Below, piece by piece: positions 44,551 to 54,222 of a stretch of 64,000 nucleotides of DNA; positions within the stretch are counted from its first letter, which is position 1, and every line of letters begins with the position of its first letter. The notes under the pieces were generated by a model, which was given only the letters and a program-made list of their open reading frames with translations, had not been told where the DNA came from and did no database searches. The position numbers and the translations under genes are program-made. This DNA comes from Symbiodinium natans (Eukaryota; Sar; Dinophyceae; Suessiales; Symbiodiniaceae): contig CAJNDS010002376.1 of assembly GCA_905221605.1 (NCBI GenBank), forward strand, positions 393,501-457,500. Reading direction: 5' to 3'.

Positions 44551-44673
44551 ATGACACCGTGGACTTTTCAAGACCTCGCCTCTTGGGCAGCCAATGTGAA
44601 TCCTTCTGCGCAGTTCGAGTTGCATTGCCCCCAAGTTGCTTTGCACGCTGAATGGCTGAAGCCTTTTGTGCAG
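44551..44673 (+). CDS. Candidate exon, 41 codons, ATG start
   Basis: The frame begins ATGACACCG and ends at TTTGTGCAG|GTCAGT in phase 0. It encodes MTPWTFQDLASWAANVNPSA and a following helix. An alternative ATG frame (MAEAFCAGQSAHVVASARAL) overlaps its 3' part from about 44653 and cannot be excluded. Not recognised. Confidence 0.33.
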
Positions 44674-44954
44674 GTCAGTCTGCGCACGTGGTTGCCTCTG
44701 CCCGTGCGCTCATGGCCGCCGATGCGCGCTCTGCTGCACAAGCTGCAGTCGAGGCCGCTGCATGGCAAGGCAATCCAGCGTCTGGTGCTTAGACGTTGCA
44801 GTACTGTGAGTGATCTGCACCGAAAAAAGTCCAGCCACGTTCCTTTGCAGTCCGTGGCTGAAGGAGCCCACGCGCACATCATCCTTCCTTGCATGCCTTG
44901 CACGTGCAGTACAGTATTGCTGTTACTTGTGCACGCGAGCTATATTCGCCAGAA

Positions 44955-45212
44955 TGGACACATGAAGCGAACTCAAGGGGCCAGACGAAGCGATGCAAGC
45001 CAGAGTGCATGGGACCGAAGCGAGAACACAATTTCACATACGGAAGGTGCGCGGACGGGACACCAAGCACTGTACTGTTTGAGGGGAATTGCATGTCCAG
45101 CGTTGCAAATCATGCATGGCACTCTCACCTCGTGGCTTTTGGCCTGGAGTGCTCTTCTCAATACATTTGGAGCTCTGGTGGAGCTCTTGTGCTCTTGTAC
45201 GCGGCAGAGTAA
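44955..45212 (+). CDS. Candidate terminal exon, unknown product
   Basis: The frame encodes a mixed, Cys-containing segment (contains RCKPECMGPKREHNFTYGRC and FGLECSSQYIWSSGGALVLL) and stops just before the telomere-like tract. It has good amino-acid diversity and lacks low complexity. Family and 5' boundary are not identified. Confidence 0.33.
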   Translation, partial: WTHEANSRGQTKRCKPECMGPKREHNFTYGRCADGTPSTVLFEGNCMSSVANHAWHSHLVAFGLECSSQYIWSSGGALVLLYAAE

Positions 45213-45259
45213 TGTTTATGGTTGTGCTCCGGCCCCTGGGGGCTGGCCTCCCCACCCCC

Positions 45260-45993
45260 TGGTGGTGTAGGCGGGGGTTGGTTTTAGGGTTTGGGGTTTA
45301 GGGTTATAAGGGTTTAGTGTTGTAGTACTTGTAGGATTTTTGGGCTTTGGAGCTTCAGGGTGTTACATTTTTGGTTTTAGGGTTTAGGGTCCTAGGGTTT
45401 AGGGCTTTGGGTTATAAGGGTTTAGGGTTTCACGGTTTTAGGGCTTTTAGCACTTTTAGGGTTTGGGATTTCAGGGTTTTTTAAAATCGGCGAATTCGGG
45501 GGGTTTCGGGAGTTTCGGGAGTTTCGGGAGTTTCGGGCTTAGGGTTTAGCGGGCGAGAACGCACATCGCGCACCAGAACGCGCACCATCATTTGTGTCAC
45601 GCGCTCCGCGGCCCCCCATGGTCAAGTTACCCCCTTCCTCCCCCTGTGGTGTGGTTTTCGGTGGTGGGGCTTGGTGTAGGGTTTTGGGGTTTTGGGTCGC
45701 GTGGGATCCCCTCTCCCCCCGGTTCTGTGGTGTGGCTGTGAGTTGGTTTTCGAGTTTGGGCTTAGGGTTCTAGGGTGTTAGGGCTTAGCTTTCTAGGGCC
45801 TAGGGTTTTAGGGTTTGGGTTTCAGCGTGTAGGGTTGATCTAAGTACTGGCGTGGATTTGGGGCTTCGGGTTTCGGGCTCTGTTGTTTTGGGGTTTTAGG
45901 GCCCAGGGTTTCAGGGCTTGGGGTTTTAGGGCTTATAGGCTTTTAAGGATTAGGGTCTTCAGGGTTTGAGCTTAGGGCTTGCGGGCTTTGGGT
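45260..45993. repeat. Telomere-type tract 2 (G-strand)
   Basis: TTTAGGG, GGTTTAGGG, TTATAAGGG and TTTCGGGAG words run for over 700 bp, all with the G-rich strand on +. It includes a perfect 10-bp run (GGGAGTTTCG, about four copies) at 45498-45536. This resembles an old interstitial telomeric sequence. Confidence 0.8.
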
Positions 45994-46060
45994 CCCGAAC
46001 CCTAAACCCTACAGTAACCCTCAAGCCAGACCCTAAGCAAGCCTTGGCCTGAAAACCCGC
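45994..46060. repeat. C-strand telomere-type segment, orientation switch
   Basis: Immediately after GGGCTTTGGGTCCC the repeat flips to GAACCCTAAACCCTACAG and continues as AACCCTCAAG and GACCCTAAGC for about 50 bp. The tract therefore changes from TTTAGGG to CCCTAAA orientation at about 45993. Confidence 0.7.
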
Positions 46061-47317
46061 AGAGGGCGGATGCTGCATGATGCTCTAGCATCATCTGATT
46101 TGACAGAGTTGGTAACATACCCAGAAACATACCTAGCCATCGCCCTCAAAGAACTAGCAGATACCGGCATGTGCGCGATGTTCCCCCCAACCCCCCCCCC
46201 CACTGGCAGAAAACACCTAATGTGAAGTATCATGCTGTCTGGCCATCGAACCTTCCAAAACTTGGAACGTAGATACTTTTGTTAAATGCTTGTTTGTTAT
46301 ACTGCTTTTAAACATGGATTCGGGGTATGTTCAAAGATCCCCATTGTGGGCAGCATTCCAGGGCCTCTAGGCTGGTCTCCGAAGGGCCTGGGGGGTAACC
46401 GGGTCACGTTTCAGGTTTGGGTTCCAGTCCGGAGCGTCAGTCAGGGGGTCTGGGGTTCGGGCCGGCAGTTTTCCGGGCATTGTTTGAAGGTTTTTATGGG
46501 TGAGTTTATGGTGCACTTATGGTGCACGTGATGGCGTTGTCCTGGTTGCGAGCTTTTGGGGAAAGCTGTCTTCAGGGTGGTTGGAGGCAAGTTGTTAATG
46601 TTTTGATAATATTGTTTTATTGCATCTCCGGACCGTGCAGTAAAGGTAGAGTATAGATACAAAGAAATTCTAAGTATATGGTACTGTTAATGTGTTTTTT
46701 CAATCGCATCATCGTTTTCAATCGCCTCCCAAGTTTCGTTTTCGCATGCTTGGGCTGTCTGAACCTATCCCATGCTTCGTGCGATAGTTTTCATGAGGGC
46801 TTCATGGGAAATACCCAGGCAATGGTTTGTAGAATAGTTGTGAACTTAATTCACATCTTCGAGACTTTTGTGAACTGTTACAAATACTTCGAATCTGTTG
46901 ATTTTAAAACTTGTTCCCCGCCCGCGGTGTGCGGCAGAAAAGTTTACCTTAGAAGTTCATCGCCTGGGGTTCCACATGCGCAGAGAATTTCGCCACAGAT
47001 CCTTGGAGTGTCCACCCCAAGAAGGAATCCCGCAGAGAATCCTGTGCGGAGTATCCCTGGAATGCCGCCTGAGAGAAAACTTCACCTGCATCAGCAGTTT
47101 GTTTGGGGGTGGCGAGGCTCGAACCATTTTTTTCCGTTCGAAGGCTGGATTCCAAAATCGATGAAATGAAAACATACATGCGTGCTGTTCCGAAAGATGG
47201 TAGCTTGCAAACGGCCTCTATTGAGTTTGGTGCCAACTCGATGAACTGAGGCTCAGCGTCGACAGTCGATGGCGAGAGGAGCAACTGAGTCCATCGGCCA
47301 CAGAAGATAGGCGCAGA
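46061..47317. other. No gene recognised; dispersed repeat copy 2
   Basis: Holds the second copy of the dispersed repeat (about 46980-47075, +). The small hairpin ATGATGCT-CT-AGCATCAT lies at about 46077-46094. Open frames are not recognisable. Confidence 0.4.
46980..47075 (+). repeat. Dispersed repeat, copy 2
   Basis: On + it reads NPAENPVRSIPGMPPE; the related copy is at 38345-38440 on -. Shared words include CCACCCCAA, GCAGAG and GTATCCCTGGAA. Confidence 0.5.
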
Positions 47318-47338
47318 TTGAAGACATTGAAGACGTCG

Positions 47339-47490
47339 AGCTCTTCGGTCCCTGGCGCTTCATCGCAATCGCCAGTATCGCTTCGTCCTGGGGCTGGGGC
47401 AAGAGCGTGGCACCAAGGGCTTGCAAGAAGATTGGCAGAAGTGCAGGCTGCCGTTCAAGAGTATCGGAGACGACTCTTAAGCTCTCTTGG
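47339..47490 (+). CDS. Candidate exon, helical
   Basis: The frame contains SSSVPGASSQSPVSL and then a good helix, LARRLAEVQAAVQEYRRRLL, ending near CTCTTG|GTGTGC. A second coding-like stretch lies at 47601-47699 (contains KSALHDADARRQQDTGGAEL). These may be exons of one unidentified gene. Confidence 0.3.
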
Positions 47491-48092
47491 TGTGCTGTCG
47501 GATGTGACTTGTTGCATTCTGTTACCCGTGCCATGTTATTTACCGTTGCTTCTTGGTTTGAAGTTTTTGGAAAGAATAGCCTGATGTTTTGTTGAGGTGA
47601 AGTCAGCTCTTCACGATGCTGATGCTCGACGGCAGCAAGATACTGGTGGAGCAGAGCTACTCCTGCCGGAGGCGACCTGCGGGCCTGACCTCCTCATGCA
47701 AGCTAGCAAGCTAGACTCGAGTTGTATTTGCTTTAACAGTGTAGTAGGACATGGTTTGGAAAACCGTGGGCTGTTGATTGTTGGTCTTTGGTGTTTTCAA
47801 AGCGAGACATCAGTTTTTTGTCGGGGATGGGTGTTCGGGTTGGTGGGGGGGGGGTTATGGTTTGCTCTTGTTTGAAGGGAAGGGGGTGTTTCTTGGGTGG
47901 CTTGGTGGCTTGGTGGCTTAGCACCATTGCCGCCATTATCTGCCTGTTTTGGGTTAATGCTGCAGTTTGTCTTCTGCATCAGCATCATCATTATCTTCAG
48001 GCCACTGGAGTCGTCGTCATCATCAAGTCGTCACAGCGCTCAGTATCTGTATTCATGCACGTTCTCACCACCTACATCTTCAGACCTGTTTC

Positions 48093-48299
48093 GCCATCAT
48101 CACCATCACCATCATCACCATCATCACCGTCATGACCATCATCATCACCATCATCATCATCACCATCATCACCGTCATCACCATCATCGCCGTCACCGCC
48201 GTCATCACCATCATCACCGTCATCACCATCATCACCATGATCACCATCATCACCATCATCACCATCATCGTCGCCATCATCACCATCATCATCAGCATG
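48093..48299. repeat. (CATCAC)n-type array
   Basis: CAT/CAC trinucleotides with CGT/CGC variants for about 200 bp, reading as poly-His on + and poly-Met/Val on -. Not coding. Confidence 0.96.
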
Positions 48300-48659
48300 C
48301 TTTTTTTTAATATGCGCACCTTCATCTTACCCTAGTATAAATCTTCATATTCATGGTGAATATCATGATCATGATGATTATGTAAATGTGTGGCGAGCCC
48401 CGGACATGTTCTTGCTTGCCGTGCGGAAGCGCGCTTTTGGCGTGGTGCAAATGTGACGAGTGTCGAAATGGGTCTAGAACTCAGCCAAACTTGATTCTAT
48501 CAAGACTTGGGCGCGTGGGGTCGTACTTCAACGATTCTAGAGATTTCGGAGGTTTTCGAAGGATTGTTTCACGGGGAATCGCTCATGTTGGAGGGGGTAC
48601 GGGAGGCGAAGGTGCGGTGCGGATATTGGTGGTTGTGGTGGTTGTGGTATTGGTGATGG

Positions 48660-49190
48660 CTTTTATGGTTTAGGGTAATTTCGGGCTTGGGGGTTTTTAG
48701 GGTTTAGGGTTTTTTGGATTTAGACTTTAAGGGTTTTAGGGTTTAGGGTTTTTTTTGGGTTTAGGGCTCAGGGGTTGTTAGGGGTTGTTGGCTCAGGGGG
48801 TTTTAGGGTTTAGGCGTTTGTTCGGGTTCAGGCTGAGGGTTCTTTTAGGGATTTTGGGGCTTTAAGGTTTTTTGGGTTTAGAGCTTAGGGATTTTGAGGG
48901 TTTAGGGGGGTTTAGGGTTTTTAGGGTTTTTAGGGTTTTTAGGGTTTTTAGGGTTTTTAGGGTTTTTAGGGTTTTTAGGGTTTAGGGTTTAGGGGTTTTT
49001 GGGGTCTACGGTTCAAGGGTTTTAGGGTTTAGGATTAGGTTTTTTTTAGGGTTTAGGGTTGGGATGTTTCCCACTTCTCTTAACAGTCCTTCATAGGGAG
49101 TAGAGTAAAAGGGGGAACATCCTAAGTTTAGAGTTTAGGGTTTAGGGTTTAAGGCTTTTTTAGGGTTAGGCCTTCGGGATTTCTGGTTTT
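48660..49190. repeat. Telomere-type tract 3
   Basis: TTTAGGG and TTTTTAGGG repeats on +, including a regular run of about eight TTTTTAGGG units at 48908-48980. G-strand orientation throughout. It is interrupted at 49059-49125 by a small inverted-repeat element. Confidence 0.88.
49059..49125. mobile_element. 67-bp MITE-like element in telomere repeat
   Basis: It begins TTGGGATGTTTCCC and ends GGGGGAACATCCTAA, near-perfect terminal inverted repeats. It is flanked by 8-bp direct repeats GTTTAGGG (49051-49058) and GTTTAGAG (49126-49133), consistent with a target-site duplication (7 of 8). The internal TAACAGTCCT is shared with the 101-bp element at 56383, which defines a family. Non-autonomous, with no coding capacity. 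Confidence 0.75.
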
Positions 49191-49194
49191 GAGG

Positions 49195-49440
49195 CCCCTT
49201 TTGCAAACGCGACACAGGTTCGAAACAAGAAAAAGCGGGGAGGTTGGGGCGCAGCCCTCCCCCATTTGCAAACACAATGCTCCCATGATGGGTTAGAAAA
49301 AATATGCCTGAAGCAAGCTTGCACGGCTTAACAAGCGGGGGGCCCCCCCCCACTCCCCATTTGCAAGCACAACACACGCATGATGGGTTCGAAGTAGGAA
49401 GCATTTGCAAACACAATGCTCGCATGATGGGTTGGAAAAA
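49195..49440. repeat. Interspersed 40-bp repeat, four copies
   Basis: Motif CATTTGCAAACACAATGCTC followed by GCATGATGGGTTGGAAAAA. Copies lie at about 49200 (diverged), 49264, 49355 and 49402, separated by unlike sequence with G- and C-runs. Confidence 0.8.
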
Positions 49441-49464
49441 ATTGCCACGCGCAAGTCACGGATT

Positions 49465-49491
49465 GACCCCTATCAGAACAGGATAGGGGTC
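49465..49491. repeat. Perfect 10-bp hairpin
   Basis: GACCCCTATC, a 7-base loop, then GATAGGGGTC. It is followed by two copies of GGGGTCTATGCC. No T-run follows, so I do not call a terminator. Confidence 0.85.
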
Positions 49492-49528
49492 TATGCCCCG
49501 GATTGGGGTCTATGCCTAGGCTCTGCTG

Positions 49529-49897
49529 TTGCGGTTCTCTCTGACTGCTAAGTTAGAGTCTTCGCTTTGTTGCCTGGCACGAAAAACCCAGCTAGAGGCT
49601 ACCTTGATACCTGTTGCCGCAAGAGAAAATGCAGCAGTGTTGCATGGGAAAGTTGAGTGCAGTACACTACTGGGGATAATTGACGTTTTGTGTTCGGACC
49701 TCCAGGCCTCCAAAAGCCTGAGCACGACCTCCACAGAGCCGAAAGGGCTGTCTCGCATGTCCCGACTGGCAAATGTTCGAGAATACGTCGGTGACAGAAA
49801 CCTAGCATTCACCATCGCGTGTGTCTCCCACATTCTTGTTTGCCTCACCGAACCGAAGAAGCCACTAAGTTTGTGTCCAGTTAGCTTCGGGTTTTAA
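49529..49897 (+). CDS. Candidate exon of unidentified gene, 49.5-50.5 kb
   Basis: The open frame contains ARKTQLEATLIPVAARENAA, then VECSTLLGIIDVLCSDLQAS and later helices. Composition is typical of a globular helical protein. It has no ATG at the start, and both ends probably lie at internal splice sites. It precedes the better-defined exon at 49922. Not recognised. Confidence 0.42.
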   Translation: MRFSLTAKLESSLCCLARKTQLEATLIPVAARENAAVLHGKVECSTLLGIIDVLCSDLQASKSLSTTSTEPKGLSRMSRLANVREYVGDRNLAFTIACVSHILVCLTEPKKPLSLCPVSFGF

Positions 49898-49921
49898 GCT
49901 TTGAGTGTCGTTTCTGATCAG

Positions 49922-50056
49922 GTACGTGAAGTCGGACGTTCACTGCTGCAAGGTGATCTTGGCCGTGCGGCATCCATGCAGCTCAAGGCTGAGGAGGACA
50001 TGGGTTTCTGCTGGCAGTCGCCAGTTGCCTGCATGATCCTGCATGCATCAGCCTGG
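49922..50056 (+). CDS. Internal exon, helical repeat-like
   Basis: An exact 45-codon, phase-0 exon lies between CTGATCAG|GTACGTG and GCCTGG|GTGAGA. It encodes REVGRSLLQGDLGRAASMQL, an acidic turn and a second helix (SPVACMILHASAW). The helix-turn-helix layout with small residues is TPR/HEAT-like but too short to assign. Both splice sites are clean. Confidence 0.5.
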
Positions 50057-50189
50057 GTGAGAATCACCGGTAACATGACAGGAAGCACAGCTCCATCAGG
50101 TTGCTTGGATTGGAGCCATGCACCGTTGAGTCATGTTGAGTCATGTTGTTGGCGAGTGGGTTCCCATGCCATCCCTTTGTGTGGAAGCT

Positions 50190-50269
50190 CAGGAGTTGAA
50201 GGCCAAACTTCGTGTGAGTTCTGCCGCTTTGGATGTCGAGGCGTTGCTGCTTGTTTCTCAAGTCCCTCG
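50190..50269 (+). CDS. Candidate internal exon
   Basis: After AGCTCAG|GAGTTG the frame encodes ELKAKLRVSSAALDVEALLL and then VSQVPRTWHGAG. It is protein-like and probably the same gene as 49922-50056. The donor is uncertain. Confidence 0.38.
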
Positions 50270-50332
50270 GACTTGGCATGGGGCTGGAGATGGCTGGGGT
50301 ACACACTGTATACACTGTAAGAACACTGTAAG

Positions 50333-50537
50333 AAGTGGCAGGCTGCGCTGGGTGCCTGTGATGAGCTGCGGGGTCGTATTGAGGAGGCAAGATGCTGGTG
50401 GCTTCCAGCTGTCCAAGCGGTCTTGCATGTTCTTGTAGAGCGTTTGCTGTTCCTGTGTGCGTTAGCACCCCATGTCAACATGTATACAGGAGCATGTTTA
50501 GTGACATGGTTTCATCAGCAGGGTTTCATGAACTGAG
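50333..50537 (+). CDS. Candidate terminal exon, helical
   Basis: The frame encodes KWQAALGACDELRGRIEEAR, then WLPAVQAVLHVLVERLLFLC, reaching a TGA at 50535-50537. The KWQAALGACD phrase recalls the Trp-ended repeats of the PPR gene at 18-21 kb, but only one such phrase is visible. Confidence 0.42.
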
Positions 50538-52526
50538 CTGATTGCATGCTGGTATGGGGTAGCTGCCGTGATTCGTGGAGGTGCAAAGGCGCCTTCGCGA
50601 GACCAGAGGACGAGGTGACCAAACACTCAGCAAGGCGAACTGGATGGAATACTTGAGCATAGCCATTGAAAGCATAAATCCGTTCAATCCGTTTAGCAAT
50701 GTAAGGAGGCAGCTTACATTTCGAGTAGCTCAACTTGTTCTAGTTTAATCTAACCGCTAGCGCCAGTCCACAGTTCGCCTGGCGGAAGTGGGGTGGGATG
50801 GGGGGGCATGGGCATGGGGGAGGAAGGAGCAGTATGGAGCAGTGGTGGGGAGTCAGCATCTGGGAGAGGGCCAGTCAGGGCAGCGGGAGGGCGCTGTTGC
50901 CGGGCGGGACGAGCAGCATGGGAGCGAAAAGACAAAGAGGGGAGCCGCGACAACCGGCAAGACAAGCGGGATTGAGGGGCAGATTTAGAGACCACGCCCT
51001 GTGGCTGGCCCAAGAAGGTTTCTTGGTCCTGGCGCATCGTCCGCTGCCAGACAGCGGTTGGTTAGGGGGGGTGCCCCGGGAAAGCCAGCTGCTTGGTGGG
51101 TTGGGGAGGGGTCAATGCTGCCTGGTCCCGTCGCACCGTTCGCTCCCGGATGCCGGTCGGCTCGGCCAGGTACCTATTCCAGGAGACAAAAAGGTACCTA
51201 AACAAGGGCTGAGAAGAGAATCAGGGAGTACCGTGAGCTGTCAGACTCCTACGGCCTAGCTTTGGCGGATGTAGCTCACAGCTGTGTCGCACCCGTCCAG
51301 GCCCAGGCGCATGCAGTGATCCGCTCTTTCGCCTCGGTGTTGCTTCCACAGTGCCTTTGTCATTTGTTAGGTGCAGCTTTGCCAGTTGCTCAGTGTTTCA
51401 CAGAACGCCCCTTAGGCTGCCCAAGCTGATGCAGATAGAAGAAGATCAAAGGACAGCCTGGGCATTCTGGGTCACAGCTTTGGAGAATCGCCTTCTGATA
51501 GTGCTGCCGTGCTGTACTGTGCTGATCCGCTGGCAGGACTGCCTCCGAGGCAGCAACGATTCGCTTTCTGCACGCTGCTCAGGCATGGGCTTGGATGTAC
51601 ATCTGCGCAACCGTCACATTCGAGTGATTTCGCGTGCGTCGGACAAAACTATTGTAGAAGTCGGAGGGTTCAGGCCAGTCCTTCTGGCCAGATGTGTACA
51701 TCTTCGACCTGAGATTTGCACACAAGAGAATGGCTATCAACTTGGAAAAGGAGATGCTTCAGGTTCACCTTCTTTCACCGCTCACCTACTGAAGGCAAAC
51801 TCCCAAGCTTGAGCCACGAGCATCGTGCCAGGCAACGCAATCTGACATGTCCGCTGCTGCTCCCAAAGGACATCTTGGGAAGGTGAACAAGCATGGCGTG
51901 AGTTCCTGTATTTCCAGTTTGGTTCAGTTCGCCTCAGGCTTTTCACTTCTGTGCTTGTGCCGTCTCACGACAAGCGTTCTTGTCGTGCTTTCGTGCTTTC
52001 AAAGTGAACGGTAGCAATCTTGCAAAGACTTGCACTTATGAGAGGACAGTCGGCTCTGGCACAGGCACGGGCAGCTTCTTGGCCTTGAAGGGGGGGGGCA
52101 CGGGAGAAGGCGGATAAGGCAAGAAGGCCAGCAGGGATTTGAGCGGATTGGGCAAGGATGGTTCGACGATGTTCGATGCTCAGCTGAGGCACGCGCCAGG
52201 CAATAGTCGGTTGCCTGATTCTGGTCGGGTCGAAGACACGGTGACGGCGGCTGATGCAGATGCCCGCGGACAACAACGTCACTGAAGCTGATCTTCAACC
52301 CCATGATCATGATCGACAGCGAGCAAACTGATCTTCAACCTCATGATCGACAGCGCTCGCATGGGGCAGACAAAATGATCTGGACATGCGCCTAGCTATG
52401 TCTCCAATCGGATTGGAGCTCTTGAAAGCATGTATGATGTTTGATGCAATCGAAAGCCAGGCGTCGTTCAAAGTCGACGATCTCTCCAGAACAGTATGGA
52501 GCATGTGAGGTCGGCAGCTTCTCAAG
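50538..52526. other. No firm gene
   Basis: The stretch 50780-51260 is G-rich and probably non-coding. The frame at 51351-51812 (+) contains EEDQRTAWAFWVTALENRLL and VHLRNRHIRVISRASDKTIV and may hold an exon, but an alternative frame overlaps. The phrase CTGATCTTCAACC..ATGATCGACAGCG occurs twice at about 52284-52350. Confidence 0.3.
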
Positions 52527-52622
52527 GTTTCCGACTTGAAGCGTCACGGGGGGTTCTCATTGGAAGGTCAATGTCACTTGAAAACGATTGGTGAGACGAT
52601 CGATGCGAAGCAGGGATTGCAG
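52527..52622 (+). CDS. Candidate internal exon, unknown
   Basis: Bounded by CTCAAG|GTTTCC and TTGCAG|GTAGGT, phase 0, 32 codons (contains SDLKRHGGFSLEGQCHLKTI). Splice sites are good. Not recognised. Confidence 0.4.
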
Positions 52623-52911
52623 GTAGGTCACCCCCAACGCTCTTTACGTATTCGAATCTCGGTTGATTTGTACATTTCAGAAGCAACTCTGGGCGTGTCT
52701 GTATGCAGATCTATGGTGGTAGTCTGGCGTGCGATATTCATTGTGGGTTCTATGGGTTGTGATTGCGAAAGCTTGTTGCTAGGATGATCCCTTTTGCGCA
52801 GGATCATTGGTCAAAATCTTGCATTACTTTTCAGAAACATTTTTTTGTATTCCTGAAAAGCTACCGGCCGGATTTGCCCTAATGGCCGAGATTTTGCACT
52901 GCTAAAAAAGT

Positions 52912-52975
52912 AGTCCGAACGATCCAACACAGTCCCGAACGATCCCGAAGGATCGCGAACGACCGGCAACCTACG
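52912..52975. repeat. CCCGAACGATC short tandem repeat, block 1
   Basis: Imperfect 10-11 bp units GTCCCGAACGAT / CCCGAAGGATCG. Related blocks lie at 55626-55750, 59073-59140, 61204-61270 and 63336-63400, one per kinase copy. Confidence 0.85.
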
Positions 52976-53029
52976 CGATTTAAACCCTCAACCCTGAACC
53001 CCAAACCTCCCCAGTGGGTCGATTATGGT

Positions 53030-53715
53030 CGATTTTCCGGGTTTTCGGCTTGTGCCGCCGGACGGGGAAGTCTCAGGGATGGACGCGTTAACATGGGGGG
53101 GGGGGTTATCACACACACACACATACATACGTACAAATACACAATATATGTGTATGTGTACACATACTTTTATCTTTTGTATTTTAACGCGTATGCAATA
53201 CTCTTATGAGTGCAGATGACTTGCACCGACCTGTCAGGTTCCAGATCCAAGAAGTGCAACAAAGGATGCGATCCGTAGCTGGGCCTCCAGAAGTCCAGGC
53301 TGGATCGAGGAACATGGCTTCACTTAGGTCTTTCAGAGGATTTGAATACGGTTTAGGGTTTAGGGTTCAAAGGGTTTCTTCGTTAAGGCGTGTCTTCTGG
53401 CAGTCACCCAAGTCGAGTTTCAAAAAGGGTTGGACGGAGCTTGCGCAGGCGGAGTTGTCGAGGGCCCTGCATCTTCCTGTCCAGCAGCCCGGCTGTTCTC
53501 TGCCGTTTTAAGATTCAACGCTTGATCCCAAAGCTGTAAGCCATGGAGCCAAGGACCTCCTACGTGGACCCAGCCGGTGCAGAGTCTAAAGCACCGACGT
53601 CACACTCCAGGTGCTGAGCTGCCAAAGTCGCTTGTAGGCTAGATGGCTACTCCATTCCGCCAGGCGAGTCACGTAGGCCTCAGCTTGCCTCGTGTTTGGC
53701 TTCTGCCAGTTAAAC
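53030..53715. repeat. Segmental duplication A1 (upstream of kinase copy 1)
   Basis: Matches 55800-56650 in order: the GTGGGTCGATTATGGTCGAT block, TTAACATGGGGGG, a CA run, the palindrome GTATGTGTACACATAC (53152-53167), CTTATGAGTGCAGATGAC, the TTTAGGG-like piece, and GCCATGGAGCCAAGGACCTC. Divergence is moderate, with several indels, so this duplication predates the expansion of copies 3-5. Confidence 0.88.
53206..53330 (+). CDS. Candidate 5' exon of kinase unit, copy 1
   Basis: ATGAGTGCAGATGAC encodes MSADDLHRPVRFQIQEVQQR. The copy-2 counterpart at 56021 encodes MSADDTHRPVRFQIQEVHQR. Conservation of reading while the third positions and flanks change suggests real coding sequence. How it joins the kinase exon is not known. 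Confidence 0.35.
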
Positions 53716-54222
53716 ACCCTGCGTATCTAAGCAAAGTAGGTCGGATTAGGTCAGTAGCTGCTGTCGCGCCGCTTTGAGTTCGTCTTGCTGCCAGCGCGTT
53801 ATTTCACTTGTAGCCCTGGACGACACGACTCAGTAAGCTGGACCTTGCTGTTGCAATGAGCCTCGACGCCTGTGAGCGACTCGACTCTTTGGCAGGCGAA
53901 TGGAGAGGGTCAGACAAACGGCCGCCGGGCCGACAGACCTTGCACAGCAACTTGGCCTCTTTTCTAGAAGGCTCGGGTTGAATGTTAGGCTCTTGCTGCG
54001 GTAGGGGCATGTTTGGTCCTCACCAAGTCAGGCTGCCAAGTCGGTGAGTCACCCAGTGATGGCCCAGATCGGATTCAGCAGCAGCCTGGCTTCCCTGATC
54101 AGCATGTCTCAGCTGCACCGCAAAGTCCCAACGACCTCTTTCTGCGTCTCTTAGACACTGTCGCAGTACGTTAACACGTCAGCCTGTCAGCTTTTGGCTC
54201 CAAGCGGAGTCTAGTTTCATCT

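Noticed and set aside
49465-49491. Hairpin as a transcription terminator
   Set aside because: No T-run follows and the genome is eukaryotic in character.
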